Of a stretch of 64,000 bases of DNA, positions 46,759-56,567 are shown piece after piece. The DNA comes from Acinetobacter sp. YWS30-1. Lineage in GTDB: Bacteria; Pseudomonadota; Gammaproteobacteria; Pseudomonadales; Moraxellaceae. Both the position numbers and the translations under genes were made by a program. The stretch's first letter is position 1, and the number at the start of each line of letters is the position of its first letter. The DNA lies in NCBI RefSeq assembly GCF_033558715.1, contig NZ_CP114606.1, forward strand, positions 1,116,001 through 1,180,000. The letters are read 5' to 3'. Below the pieces are notes generated by a model. That model had not been told where the DNA came from and did not search any database. It worked only from the letters and a program-made list of their open reading frames with translations.

Positions 46759-48924
46759 TTAGTGGTCTTGTACATCAATCAGATGATCCAGTTTTTTCTG
46801 GAAATAATCACCCTGAATAAAGCGGGCATCGACGTTCCAGGCATTCGCAAATAAGGTCATGTCATTCAGTTCACGAATCATGATATTCACTGGTTTGATT
46901 TCATTGTACGTGGTGATTTTTTCCTGTAACTGTTCAATTTCAGCATCATTGTTCAGCATCTTGGTCAGTTTGCTATCCAGGCTCAGACCATTAATATCGA
47001 ACTCACGTAGCAGGGTTTCACTATACATAGAGTGACCAAAGTTACGAATCGCAATCCGCGCGCCATGTTCACGTAAAGTACGTAGATATTTCTGCGCATC
47101 CTGCTGGTTCATCAGGATATCCTCTTCAGAGAACTGTAAAGTTAAAGGATGCTCGACTTTACTGCGAATAATGGTAATCAGTTTGGAAATAAATTCAGGG
47201 AAAGTACGGTCTTTAAATAGCACCGCACGGTTCAGGTTCACGATTAAACGGGCATCCGGATACTGGGTAATAAAGTTGTGCAACTGCTTGCTTGATTCAA
47301 CCAGAATCCAACGATCCAGTTTAATAGACAATTCATCATCTTCATTAAGTTCCATCAAGGAAGAAATATCCTGCCATTTATTTTCAAAGATAAAGCCACT
47401 AGTCACCTCATACATATAGAGGTTGGTATCTTCTTTATCATAGAGCTGTTGATATTTCAGATGAATTTCACCACGTTCCAGACATTCACGCAGTGCTTTT
47501 AATACTGGAGAGGTTGTGAGTGGTACAGTGCTGACTGCCGGACTGACCGGTATGGACTCAGACGCTGGAATAACGGGTTCTGAAACCGTGAAGTCAATGC
47601 TCGGCATTGAAATCGATTCCTGAGTCGTTGCAGTAATATCCAGAACAAATTCAGACGTTTTTTGTGCTTGTGGTAAAGGAGTAGAGAAGGCCCGACCGAC
47701 TAATTCATTACAATGGCTTTCATCACGCAACTCACCGTCAAGCAGGGTATAACCGATGCGTAGATTGAGCGGATAAGTTTGCTGATTCACTGTAATAAGC
47801 TGTGGTTTGGTCAATGAACCTAACCCAACAAGTTTGGATTCCAGAATGTCTTGCGCATCTGCCTGAATGATCCCCACCAGAACATCATGTTCCAGTTTAA
47901 AGAGTGGAATACGAACCTGCTCTTTTAGAAATTTCTTAACTTCATGGAAATAACCTATGTAGGTCGCCCAATCACCATTCAGGACTTGCGGCTCATACGC
48001 AGCAAAGGAGAACGTGATCAATGCATTGGCTTTGGCCGGTTCACGATTGAGTTCACGCTTAAGTGACTGTAAGGTATTTGGCTTGTTTGCAACTTTTTCA
48101 GAAGAGGCACTCGCCTGATTAGTCGCTGTATCAATCGTGATTTGAAGTGCATCTTCTTCAGCGCTAGATGCCAGAAATTCCAGTTTTAGCGGGTTGGCAG
48201 CAGCCACATTTGGATTCGAAGAAGTAATATCAAAACGGCCTAAATCAAACTGACCCTGAGAAATCTTTTTAAAGCGGGATTTAAAATCATTTAAATCTTG
48301 CGGCTGTAATAGGTCTAAAAGTGGCAGACCGATAATATCGTCCTCGCTTTTGAGTCCAAACAATTTGAGATAATCGGCATTGGCCTGAATATGGATGCCT
48401 TCCTGAATGGTTGCGACTGCACGGTTACTATCTTCTACCAGTGATTGTGCCTGGCTTTGTGCAGTTTCCAGTTCTTCCATTAAATGGCGCTGGGCTTGCA
48501 TGGTACGGCTAAAGGAAAGGGCACGCACCAGATTCAGGAAGAAGCGGTCTGGATAATCCAGATTCAGAATGTCAAAAATGCCTTTACGGATATATTGGGC
48601 ATATTGTTCAGCCTGATAATCTTCTGGTTTTAACAAAAGAATAGGAAGGTCAGGTTGCTGCGAAAGTTGAACCAGACTTAAGGCCTGTTCATATTTCAGA
48701 TCATACGCACGACCAAAAATAATCAGGTCCCAGTTAAAGTTTAACTGTTTTTCAAAAGATTGCAGATCATCAAGCAGAACGGCGTCGACCTGATATTCAT
48801 TACTGGTTAAGAGATCACGGATTTGGTTATATCTAATTTGATTATCATCAATGATCAGTAAACGTGTTTCAGTACGTTTTAACTTTTTAGACAATAATGG
48901 ATTTCTCACTTCAATGCTTCCCAT
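46759..48924 (-). CDS. FimX-like protein: REC-like, PAS, degenerate GGDEF and EAL
   Basis: This 721-aa protein has an N-terminal response-regulator-like domain (RLLIIDDNQIRYNQI, residues about 22-130), a PAS region (about 165-275), a region of degenerate GGDEF type (about 295-415) and a C-terminal EAL domain (about 450-715). The EAL active site is lost: YEVTSGF replaces E-A/V-L-x-R and IAIRNFG replaces DDFG, so phosphodiesterase activity is unlikely. Pseudomonas FimX, a c-di-GMP-binding regulator of type IV pili, has the same order of domains and the same kind of decay. It overlaps a PilZ-domain gene by 19 bp. The c-di-GMP binding is inferred. Confidence 0.75.
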   Translation of the reverse strand: MGSIEVRNPLLSKKLKRTETRLLIIDDNQIRYNQIRDLLTSNEYQVDAVLLDDLQSFEKQLNFNWDLIIFGRAYDLKYEQALSLVQLSQQPDLPILLLKPEDYQAEQYAQYIRKGIFDILNLDYPDRFFLNLVRALSFSRTMQAQRHLMEELETAQSQAQSLVEDSNRAVATIQEGIHIQANADYLKLFGLKSEDDIIGLPLLDLLQPQDLNDFKSRFKKISQGQFDLGRFDITSSNPNVAAANPLKLEFLASSAEEDALQITIDTATNQASASSEKVANKPNTLQSLKRELNREPAKANALITFSFAAYEPQVLNGDWATYIGYFHEVKKFLKEQVRIPLFKLEHDVLVGIIQADAQDILESKLVGLGSLTKPQLITVNQQTYPLNLRIGYTLLDGELRDESHCNELVGRAFSTPLPQAQKTSEFVLDITATTQESISMPSIDFTVSEPVIPASESIPVSPAVSTVPLTTSPVLKALRECLERGEIHLKYQQLYDKEDTNLYMYEVTSGFIFENKWQDISSLMELNEDDELSIKLDRWILVESSKQLHNFITQYPDARLIVNLNRAVLFKDRTFPEFISKLITIIRSKVEHPLTLQFSEEDILMNQQDAQKYLRTLREHGARIAIRNFGHSMYSETLLREFDINGLSLDSKLTKMLNNDAEIEQLQEKITTYNEIKPVNIMIRELNDMTLFANAWNVDARFIQGDYFQKKLDHLIDVQDH

Positions 48925-50651
48925 AAATCGTGATTTCTAGTTTCATTCAATTGCTTATGTATAAAGTTTTCGATGACATCTTCTTCTTGATCATTTAATA
49001 ATTCATAGTCAAAACGGATAAAACTTTGTGTAATGAGCTGTGCCTTGGTCAGGTAGATTCTGAGTTCTTTTTGGCCAAGACGTAAATGAATGGTCTGTTT
49101 TTCCCTAAACATTTGTGAGCCAGAGACAATAATACTGGTTGAGACCTGATCGAGTTGGGTCATCTGTACCAGAATAGCTGGCTGATAATTGATACTATGT
49201 TTGTCGGTACGGGCATAGACTGCGCAAGGGAACAGTTCCTGTGCGAGAATTTCCAGACCAATTTCCAGACTTTTATCTGCTGACTGTTTGATCCAGCGAA
49301 TGACTCCGCCACGCCACTGGCTTTGAGATTTTTCCTGAACCAGAATAAATTCACCAGTTTTCAGATTGGCAGGCGTGATACCTGACCATTTAATCCGGTA
49401 ACCATTGACACTGATATCGAGAACTTCAGCGGTATGAATCTGTTTGGCTTCGCGATCGAGCGCCTTGATACTGCTGAATCCGCTTGGAACGGCATTATGC
49501 ATTGAGCTGACAAAACTGCTTTCGCTCTGGAAACCATAATTACCTTCCAGTTCCAGCGTTTCATTAAAGTTTTTACCCTTAGACAGATAAAAATGCGCCA
49601 CCGTTAAGCCAAAGCAGATATTGATCTGTGCGGAATATTCATAACGTTCATGACGGCGTTCGACATTATTCGAAAGCAGGTTATAGATATGAAAATGCAG
49701 GGCAGGTGTCAGGAACAGTTTTTCATTACGTGACAGATACTGGGCATTTTTGCTTTGCGTACCGGTCAGGTGTTCCATCAGGTTTTGTGTCGAAATATAG
49801 AAGCTCGGCTGGAAATGCTGACCCTGATGAGAATTCAGTAAAGGCGGATGATCTTTGCTGGCATCGACCACATAACGTGACAGTGTGGTTTCTTTTGGCA
49901 GAATCTGAACCAGTTTTGCCCAGTCCGCACTGCATAAATATAAACCCTGAATTTCAGCTGGACGGATCTGATGGGTATTGAAAATATCCAGCAAAATCAG
50001 TCGTGCATAGGCTTGGGCAATATTCTGGATTTCGTGCTGGGTGCCAAGAACCTGATTGATGTTGGTCTGATAGAAATTATTTTCCATCGCACATTCCAGC
50101 AACTGATGTGCTGCCAACCACTGACCGGCACCAGGTGTGCTATACAGCATATGCTGTTGATAGAGCAGCAGGCTTAACTGTTGCAGGCCATAGTAGATGG
50201 ACACCATCCGGGCACTTTGCAGGCTTTTCTTTTTGCCCAAGGAAAATAGTGAAAACTTTTGATGATTCAGCTGATGATTACAGCGTTTGGCAATATCTAT
50301 ATAGATTTTGGCAAAATAGCTGCGTAACAGCATAGCCAGCTCAATAATCTGGTCATTGCGATCTGTCGTGATCAGACCCTGATTGACGAAATGTTTCTCA
50401 AGACTGGCCAAAACATTTTCAAGGGTAGGGTGCAATACCTGAATCAGGTCAAAACGCAAGGTTTCCGCACATTTCAGTTCGGAAATTTCCAGTAAAGCAC
50501 TGAACAGAGACTTGGATGAATTCCCCAATTGCAGGATTGAAATTCCTGCGACCCATTCCTGCAATGCTTTGGCATTTGTGGGACAAAAACTTAGCTGTTC
50601 TATGGTGAGTTCAGCCGTTGTCTGAAAAATGTCTGCAGTATGCTTACTCAT
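48906..50651 (-). CDS. PilZ-domain protein with large unknown N-terminal region
   Basis: This 581-aa protein has a C-terminal PilZ-type segment: RRHERYEYSAQI near residue 335 gives the R-x3-R part, and LDISVNGYRIKWSG near 415 gives the D-x-S-x2-G part. PilZ domains bind c-di-GMP. The N-terminal 320 residues are helical with a run of cytoplasmic character (no signal peptide, no membrane segment), and no family was recognised. The spacing between the two PilZ motifs is longer than usual, about 75 residues, so an insertion is present. It overlaps the FimX-like gene and starts nine bases after epmB. Confidence 0.68.
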   Translation of the reverse strand: MSKHTADIFQTTAELTIEQLSFCPTNAKALQEWVAGISILQLGNSSKSLFSALLEISELKCAETLRFDLIQVLHPTLENVLASLEKHFVNQGLITTDRNDQIIELAMLLRSYFAKIYIDIAKRCNHQLNHQKFSLFSLGKKKSLQSARMVSIYYGLQQLSLLLYQQHMLYSTPGAGQWLAAHQLLECAMENNFYQTNINQVLGTQHEIQNIAQAYARLILLDIFNTHQIRPAEIQGLYLCSADWAKLVQILPKETTLSRYVVDASKDHPPLLNSHQGQHFQPSFYISTQNLMEHLTGTQSKNAQYLSRNEKLFLTPALHFHIYNLLSNNVERRHERYEYSAQINICFGLTVAHFYLSKGKNFNETLELEGNYGFQSESSFVSSMHNAVPSGFSSIKALDREAKQIHTAEVLDISVNGYRIKWSGITPANLKTGEFILVQEKSQSQWRGGVIRWIKQSADKSLEIGLEILAQELFPCAVYARTDKHSINYQPAILVQMTQLDQVSTSIIVSGSQMFREKQTIHLRLGQKELRIYLTKAQLITQSFIRFDYELLNDQEEDVIENFIHKQLNETRNHDLWEALK

Positions 50652-50660
50652 CTTTATTAT

Positions 50661-51683
50661 TTAACTCAAAAATGTTGAAACCCCAAAAAGCGGTGTCTTA
50701 TTCTTCTCGCCCGCTATTTCTCGAACTAGTTTAGGAACCAGATACCCCGGTAGGTTCGCTAAAACTTCTGTATAAATCTCATTGATGTGCTCAGCAGGTA
50801 AATCAAAATGATGCGCACCTTTTACTTTATCAAGTACATGTAAATAATAGGGCATCACGCCAGCATCAAACAAGCGATAGCTTAAATCAATCAAAACTTG
50901 AGCAGAATCATTAACCCCTTTTAATAAAACTGCTTGATTGAGTACCGTGATCTGATGCTGAACCAGCTGATTAAGCTGCTTACAGGTCAGGTCATCCAGC
51001 TCTGATGCATGGTTCGAGTGTACCACTAGAATAATACGTAGCCTACTGTTTTTTAACATGCTTAGTAGCTCTTCGTCGATCCGGTTTGGGATCACAATAG
51101 GAACTCGTGAATGTATTCTTAAAAATTTGAGATGTGGTACCGATTCTAGTCGTTCAATCCAGGTTTTTAATTTTCGGTTAGATAAGGTCAGTGGATCGCC
51201 GCCGCTTAGAATTACTTCATTAATATCTGGCTGGCTTTCCAGATATTGTTTGATATTGATCCAGTCCTCATTTTTAGGCAGGTTTTCCTGATAGGGGAAA
51301 TGGCGTCGGAAACAGTAACGACAGTGGACTGCACAGGCACCGGTCAAGGTCAGTAGAAAACGTGACTTATATTTATGTAGAACACCAGGCTGCTGGTTGG
51401 CCTGTTCTTCACCTAGGGGATCGGTGACAAATCCCGGATGGTCTTCCAGTTCCAGATGATGCGGTAACACTTGTAATAAAAGTGGATCTAAAGGATTGCC
51501 TGGCTGCATTCTGGAAACAAAAGCTCGCGGCACACGTAGTTTAAAGGCTTGAGAGGCCAGCAGAACACCAGATAACAGCTGATCTGGAGAAAGCTGTAGA
51601 ATTTGCAGTAATTCCTGTGGATCGGTGATCAGGTCGCTCAGTTGCGATTGCCAATTTGCTTCTTGATATAAATACTGTGTCAT
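50661..51683 (-). CDS. epmB: EF-P beta-lysylation protein (lysine 2,3-aminomutase family)
   Basis: This 340-aa radical-SAM enzyme has the CX3CX2C cluster at C117, C121 and C124 (CAVHCRYC), followed by FRRHFPY. It shows the aminomutase GGDPLTL motif and a PLP lysine near the C-terminus. EpmB converts (S)-alpha-lysine to beta-lysine for attachment to K34 of elongation factor P by EpmA. The efp gene lies divergently 378 bp away, as often seen. It is shorter than catabolic lysine 2,3-aminomutases. The downstream PilZ and FimX-like genes appear to be in the same transcript. Confidence 0.95.
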   Translation of the reverse strand: MTQYLYQEANWQSQLSDLITDPQELLQILQLSPDQLLSGVLLASQAFKLRVPRAFVSRMQPGNPLDPLLLQVLPHHLELEDHPGFVTDPLGEEQANQQPGVLHKYKSRFLLTLTGACAVHCRYCFRRHFPYQENLPKNEDWINIKQYLESQPDINEVILSGGDPLTLSNRKLKTWIERLESVPHLKFLRIHSRVPIVIPNRIDEELLSMLKNSRLRIILVVHSNHASELDDLTCKQLNQLVQHQITVLNQAVLLKGVNDSAQVLIDLSYRLFDAGVMPYYLHVLDKVKGAHHFDLPAEHINEIYTEVLANLPGYLVPKLVREIAGEKNKTPLFGVSTFLS

Positions 51684-52061
51684 GCCGGAAGATCAAAAAA
51701 AGATGAAGGCGATAGCCAGAAGTGCGCAGTTTAGCAGTTTGTCTACAGATGGGAATGTGAAAGCTGGCTAAAATTTCTCTAAACACGATCAGTTTGCTAT
51801 GGTATGCAAAAGCATAGAGACTTTTATGTGTTTGGAAGACTGGTTGTGCATCAGTATTGGAATAGCTGATGCTAAGTTAAGCAGTGTCAGCAAGTTAAAA
51901 CCGATTTTTTCGTTGCGACTTGGTGTATTGCTCATTTAGAATACGCAACATTAAATGAATGTGCATGTGGCAACTCATGTTCGTGTCAGACTTGCTAAAT
52001 GACATTGCAACAGCCCATAGCATCAATAGCTTAAAGTTAGTAAGTTTGGAGTGAGCCAATC
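51684..52061. other. Divergent epmB/efp intergenic region
   Basis: A 378-bp spacer without a recognised gene. A good efp promoter is TTGCGA (51913-51918) - 18 bp - TAGAAT (51937-51942), leaving a leader of about 110 nt. TTGGAGTGAG precedes the efp ATG. Confidence 0.55.
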
Positions 52062-52631
52062 ATGGCCTATTATTCTACGAACGATTTCAAGTCTGGCCTG
52101 AAGGTTATGCTTGATGGTAACCCATGTTCAATCATGGAAAACGAATACGTTAAACCAGGTAAAGGCCAGGCGTTCAACCGCGTTAAATTACGTAACCTTC
52201 GCAGTGGTAAAGTTTTGGAAAAAACTTTTAAATCTGGTGATTCTCTAGAAGCTGCAGACATCGTAGAAGTAGAAATGGAATATTTGTACAACGATGGCGA
52301 AATGTGGAACTTCATGGATCCTGTAACCTTTGAACAGATCGCTGCTGATAAAACAGCAATGGGCGATGCTGCAAAATGGTTAAAAGACGATTCAAATGAA
52401 AAATGTACTATCATGTTGTGGAATGGCGTACCTTTAACAGTAAGCCCACCAAACTTTGTAGTATTAAAAATTGTTGAAACTGATCCAGGTGTTCGTGGCG
52501 ATACTTCTGGCGGTGGCGGTAAACCAGCGAAACTTGAAACAGGTGCAGTAGTACGTGTTCCATTATTCGTTCAGCAAGAAGAAAGCGTTCGTGTAGACAC
52601 TCGTACTGGTGACTATTTAGAACGTGCATAA
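52062..52631 (+). CDS. efp: Translation elongation factor P
   Basis: This 189-aa factor helps ribosomes through polyproline stretches. It has the modified-lysine loop VKPGKGQAF with K34 (the EpmA/EpmB target), so the adjacent epmB makes sense. KOW-like N-terminus and two OB domains are intact; the C-terminus ends [10 protein letters not shown], the family signature. Not the EarP/rhamnosylated type, which carries Arg here. Single gene with its own promoter and terminator. Confidence 0.97.
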   Translation: MAYYSTNDFKSGLKVMLDGNPCSIMENEYVKPGKGQAFNRVKLRNLRSGKVLEKTFKSGDSLEAADIVEVEMEYLYNDGEMWNFMDPVTFEQIAADKTAMGDAAKWLKDDSNEKCTIMLWNGVPLTVSPPNFVVLKIVETDPGVRGDTSGGGGKPAKLETGAVVRVPLFVQQEESVRVDTRTGDYLERA

Positions 52632-52654
52632 TGGTCGGAAAATAGACTATTATC

Positions 52655-52685
52655 AAAGGGGATGACTAAAATCATCCCTTTTTTT
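52655..52685. terminator. Terminator after efp
   Basis: AAAGGGGATGA-CTAAAA-TCATCCCTTT stem followed by T7. Confidence 0.92.
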
Positions 52686-52801
52686 ATGCCAAAGTCTTAG
52701 AGGAATTCGAAAGGAACAAGCGTAAAGTCGCAAGGGAAAACAGCAGTACCTCGAATAAAAAAATCACGCTGATTTATATGCTTCACAAAATGAGGGATTG
52801 A

Positions 52802-54901
52802 ATGGAAACTTTACAACAGAAGTCAACCATGACTTCGAAAATCATCTGGCTCCTGGTAGCCATAGTCGGGGCAGTCTCCTTCGGGATACTTGCACTCAGT
52901 CGTGGTGAGCATGTGAATGCAGTCTGGCTGGTACTGGCCGCAGCCTGTGTGTACAGCATCGCTTACCGTTTCTACAGTTTATTTATTGCCAATAAAGTTT
53001 TTGAACTGAACGCACGCCGTTTAACACCCGCACATCGTCTGGGTGATGGTCTGGATTATGTGCCGACCAATAAAAGCGTGTTATTCGGTCACCATTTTGC
53101 CGCGATTGCCGGTGCGGGTCCTTTAGTCGGTCCTATCCTTGCAGCGCAGATGGGTTATCTGCCAGGCACGATCTGGCTACTGGTCGGTGTGGTACTGGCA
53201 GGTGCGGTACAGGACTTCCTGGTACTGTTTATTTCTACCCGTCGTGACGGCCGTTCACTGGGTGAAATGGCAAAACAGGAACTGGGTACCTTTGCTGGTA
53301 TTATCGTGATGCTTGGTGCGCTGGGTGTAATGATCATCATCCTTGCAGTATTGGCGCTAGTGGTTGTTAAAGCGCTGACCAACAGTCCATGGGGTGTATT
53401 CAGTATTGCCGCTACGATTCCGATCGCCATCTTCATGGGAATCTACATGCGATTTATCCGTCCGGGTAAAATTGCAGAAGTTTCGATCATTGGTTTCGTA
53501 TTGATGATGCTTGGCATTATCTATGGTGAAAATGTTGCACAGCATCCATACTGGGGACAGCTATTTACCTTAACAGGTACTGAACTGACTTGGGCACTGA
53601 TCATTTACGGTTTCATTGCATCGGTTTTGCCCGTCTGGTTATTGCTTGCACCGCGTGACTATTTATCTACCTTTCTGAAAATTGGTGTGATTGCCGGTCT
53701 GGCGATTGGCATTCTGTTCGCGATGCCGGAAATGAAATTGCCAGCGATTACTAAATTTGTCGATGGTACAGGCCCAGTATTTGCGGGTTCAATGTTCCCA
53801 TTTCTGTTTATTACCATTGCTTGCGGTGCGATTTCTGGTTTCCACGCACTGGTTTCTTCAGGGACGACACCGAAACTGGTCAACAACGAACGTGATATCC
53901 GGATAATCGGTTATGGCGGTATGTTGATGGAATCCTTTGTAGCGATCATGGCTTTGATCTGTGCCGCGATTCTTGATCCAGGTGTGTACTTCGCGATTAA
54001 CTCACCAGCAGCACTACTAGGTACAACCGTAGATACTGCGGCTGAAGCAGTACGTAATCTTGGTTTTGTGGTAACGCCTGAAGCGCTGACTCTCTTGGCT
54101 CAGGAAGTAGGTGAGAACTCGATTCTGTCACGTACGGGTGGTGCACCAACTTTCGCGATTGGTATGGCGCATATCATTACCGAAATCTTTAACAGTCGTG
54201 AAATGATGGCCTTCTGGTATCACTTTGCAATTCTGTTTGAAGCTTTATTCATTCTGACCGCAGTAGATGCGGGTACGCGTGCATGTCGCTTCATGGTTCA
54301 GGATACAGTTGGTATCGTGATTCCTGCAGTAAAACAATCTCATAACTTCTTCGGTAATATGCTGGGTACAGCCATTGCTGTTGCTGGCTGGGGTTTCTTC
54401 GTTTATCAGGGCGTTGTTGATCCATTAGGCGGTATTAACAGCTTGTGGCCATTGTTCGGTATTGGTAACCAGATTCTGGCTGCAATGGCATTGATTTTGG
54501 GTACTGTGATTCTGTTCAAGATGAAGAAAGAGAAATATGTGTGGGTAACCATTGTTCCAACCGTATTCCTGTTTATTACTTCAATGACGGCAGGCTGGCA
54601 GAAGATTTTCCATGAAAATCCAAAGATCGGTTTCCTGGCACAGGCAGAGCGTTTCAATACGGCAATTGCGAATAATGAAATTCTGGCACCAGCGAAAACC
54701 CTGGCTGAAATGCAGACTGTCGCAATGTCGAACCAGATCAACGCAGCACTTTGTGGCTTCTTCATGATCGTAGCGTTTGTAATGCTATTTGCTGCGATTG
54801 GCGTGATCCGTCGTGCCCTGGCGAGCCCGGTACCAACCGTAAATGAAGCAGAAGCAGTATATCGCGATCCTGAAGAAATTCAGCCTGCAAAAGGACATTA
54901 A
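52802..54901 (+). CDS. cstA: Carbon starvation protein CstA (pyruvate/peptide transporter family)
   Basis: This 699-aa inner-membrane protein has around 16-18 segments. It matches CstA: FGHHFAAIAGAGPLVGPILA near residue 100, RDGRSLGEMAKQELG near 157, an FHALVSSGTTPK motif near 347, and DAGTRACRFMVQD near 490. Length equals E. coli CstA (701 aa). CstA/BtsT proteins import pyruvate and possibly peptides under carbon starvation. The start ATG follows GAGGGA. The next gene, ybdD-like, is its usual small partner. Confidence 0.95.
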   Translation: METLQQKSTMTSKIIWLLVAIVGAVSFGILALSRGEHVNAVWLVLAAACVYSIAYRFYSLFIANKVFELNARRLTPAHRLGDGLDYVPTNKSVLFGHHFAAIAGAGPLVGPILAAQMGYLPGTIWLLVGVVLAGAVQDFLVLFISTRRDGRSLGEMAKQELGTFAGIIVMLGALGVMIIILAVLALVVVKALTNSPWGVFSIAATIPIAIFMGIYMRFIRPGKIAEVSIIGFVLMMLGIIYGENVAQHPYWGQLFTLTGTELTWALIIYGFIASVLPVWLLLAPRDYLSTFLKIGVIAGLAIGILFAMPEMKLPAITKFVDGTGPVFAGSMFPFLFITIACGAISGFHALVSSGTTPKLVNNERDIRIIGYGGMLMESFVAIMALICAAILDPGVYFAINSPAALLGTTVDTAAEAVRNLGFVVTPEALTLLAQEVGENSILSRTGGAPTFAIGMAHIITEIFNSREMMAFWYHFAILFEALFILTAVDAGTRACRFMVQDTVGIVIPAVKQSHNFFGNMLGTAIAVAGWGFFVYQGVVDPLGGINSLWPLFGIGNQILAAMALILGTVILFKMKKEKYVWVTIVPTVFLFITSMTAGWQKIFHENPKIGFLAQAERFNTAIANNEILAPAKTLAEMQTVAMSNQINAALCGFFMIVAFVMLFAAIGVIRRALASPVPTVNEAEAVYRDPEEIQPAKGH

Positions 54902-54911
54902 GGAGCAGCGC

Positions 54912-55214
54912 ATGAACTTGAAGTTTGCTAAAGGTGGAAAAGCGGTTATCTATAAAATCATCAAGATGACCGTGATGTCACAAAAAGACTTAATCCTGAA
55001 CCCGAAAAACTGGTCACGGATTGCGACGTTGTGGCAGCGTTTACAGCAGAGTTTCCGCCTGATGGTGGGTGTGCCGGATTATCAGACCTATCTGGCGCAT
55101 ATGAAAAAGCACCATCCTGATCTGGAAGCGATGGACCCTAAAACATTTTATCGTCACTGTGTAGATTCGCGTTATCCATCTGCCGGTGGAGATATGAAGA
55201 AGTGTCCATGCTAA
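54912..55214 (+). CDS. ybdD: YbdD/YjiX family protein (DUF466)
   Basis: With the ATG at 54912 behind AGGAG the protein has 100 aa. The last 65 residues form the DUF466 domain: MVGVPDYQTYLAHMKKHHPD and the ending with CHVDSRYP-like RHCVDSRYP and KKCPC. E. coli YbdD has 65 aa; here about 35 residues are added at the N-terminus. They are basic and hydrophobic (KFAKGGKAVIYKIIKM). YbdD and its paralogue YjiX are partners of CstA and BtsT transporters. It lies 10 bp after cstA, so the two form an operon. Confidence 0.9.
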   Translation: MNLKFAKGGKAVIYKIIKMTVMSQKDLILNPKNWSRIATLWQRLQQSFRLMVGVPDYQTYLAHMKKHHPDLEAMDPKTFYRHCVDSRYPSAGGDMKKCPC

Positions 55215-55229
55215 TGGATGAATAAAATG

Positions 55230-55252
55230 AGCGCCTTTCGGGGCGCTTTTTT
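55230..55252 (+). terminator. Terminator after cstA-ybdD
   Basis: AGCGCC-TTTCG-GGGCGCT stem followed by T6. Confidence 0.88.
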
Positions 55253-55592
55253 ACGGGCAAATTTTAGGATTCAAACAAGATAAAACAAAATTATGATCTA
55301 TTTTGACATTGGGAATTTAAATTTTTAAAAGTCTTTACCTTTTAGGTATAAGTTCAGATCTCAAAGGTTTTTAATAACCTGTTTTCTCTAATAAATATGC
55401 CAATCAAAATGTAATTTTTCTAAACTTTAATCTTAAAGCTTCAATTGGCTCTTATAGGAAATTTAATCATATAAAATTTCTAAAATTCCTAATTTATTCT
55501 GCAGAAATAAAGTCGGCAGATGACTGATCTTTGGGGAATTTTAAAAAACAGTGTATGTTAATCCTACAGCATGTTTTATTAGGGAAAATATT
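55253..55592. other. AT-rich spacer upstream of the MoxR gene
   Basis: About 340 bp without a recognisable gene. It presumably holds the promoter of the MoxR-DUF58-transglutaminase operon, but no clear consensus pair was found. A short palindrome ACCTTTTAGGT lies near 55339. Confidence 0.4.
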
Positions 55593-56555
55593 GTGATCTG
55601 GGGCATGAAACAAAAAGAAAAGCTGGATATTGCGCACAACAATGATGAGCTTGAACAGAAGCTGGCTGATTATGCACCCAAGATTCAAAAATTTTTCCAA
55701 GAAATTAATGCCATTGTTCTGGATAAACATGCACAGACCAGATTAGCACTATGCTGTCTGATTGCAGGCGGGCATGTCTTGTTTGAAGATTTACCCGGTT
55801 TGGGCAAGACAACATTGGCAAGCAGCCTAGCCCATCTCGCAGGACTGAAATTTCAGCGGATTCAGTTTACCAATGACATGCTGGCCAGTGATGTGATCGG
55901 TATCAATATGTTTAACCAGAAAGAACATCAATTCGAGTTTAAGCAGGGGCCTATTTTTACCCAGATTTTGCTGGCAGATGAAATTAACCGTTCCAGTCCC
56001 AAAACTCAGAGTGCCTTGCTGGAGGCGATGGAAGAAGGCTATGCCACTGTCGATGGGATACGTTATGCATTGCCTAAGCCATTCTGGGTAATTGCGACCC
56101 AGAACCCCTTATTTCAAAGTGGCACTTATGCCTTGCCTGAATCCCAACTTGACCGTTTTTTAATGCGCCTGTCTTTGGGTTACCCATCCCGTCATGCTGA
56201 AAAACTGTTATTACAGCAAGAATCCCGTTTTGCCTTGATCGCAAGCCTAGCACATGTGTTTAGCGAAAATGAGGTGCTGGAATTACAGCAGTTGACCCAG
56301 CAGATTTTCATTAGTGAAGCGGTTCAGGAATATATGCTGGATCTTGCGGAAGAAACCCGTAAGAAACGCCAAGGCTTATCAACACGAGGTTTGCTGGCGC
56401 TTAAACGTGCAGCACAGGCGAATGCCATTATTCAGCAACGTAGCTTCGTAACTCCGGACGATGTACAAGCCGTTTTTGTGGCAGTCGCCGCCCATCGTCT
56501 GGGGCTGAGCGATGCAGAAACATTAAATGTGATGCAACAGGTCGCAGTTAGTTAA
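55593..56555 (+). CDS. MoxR-family AAA+ ATPase
   Basis: The start is taken as GTG at 55593, seven bases after AGGGA; ATG at 55605 lacks a proper site. The protein has 320 aa. It has Walker A LPGLGKTT (residues 67-74), Walker B ILLADEINR, a sensor region ATQNP and the MoxR signature EGYATVDGI. MoxR proteins act as chaperone-like assembly factors. With the next two genes it forms the common moxR-DUF58-transglutaminase arrangement. It lies 12 bases ahead of the DUF58 gene. Confidence 0.9.
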   Translation: MIWGMKQKEKLDIAHNNDELEQKLADYAPKIQKFFQEINAIVLDKHAQTRLALCCLIAGGHVLFEDLPGLGKTTLASSLAHLAGLKFQRIQFTNDMLASDVIGINMFNQKEHQFEFKQGPIFTQILLADEINRSSPKTQSALLEAMEEGYATVDGIRYALPKPFWVIATQNPLFQSGTYALPESQLDRFLMRLSLGYPSRHAEKLLLQQESRFALIASLAHVFSENEVLELQQLTQQIFISEAVQEYMLDLAEETRKKRQGLSTRGLLALKRAAQANAIIQQRSFVTPDDVQAVFVAVAAHRLGLSDAETLNVMQQVAVS

Positions 56556-56567
56556 AGGAGTCCGCTC

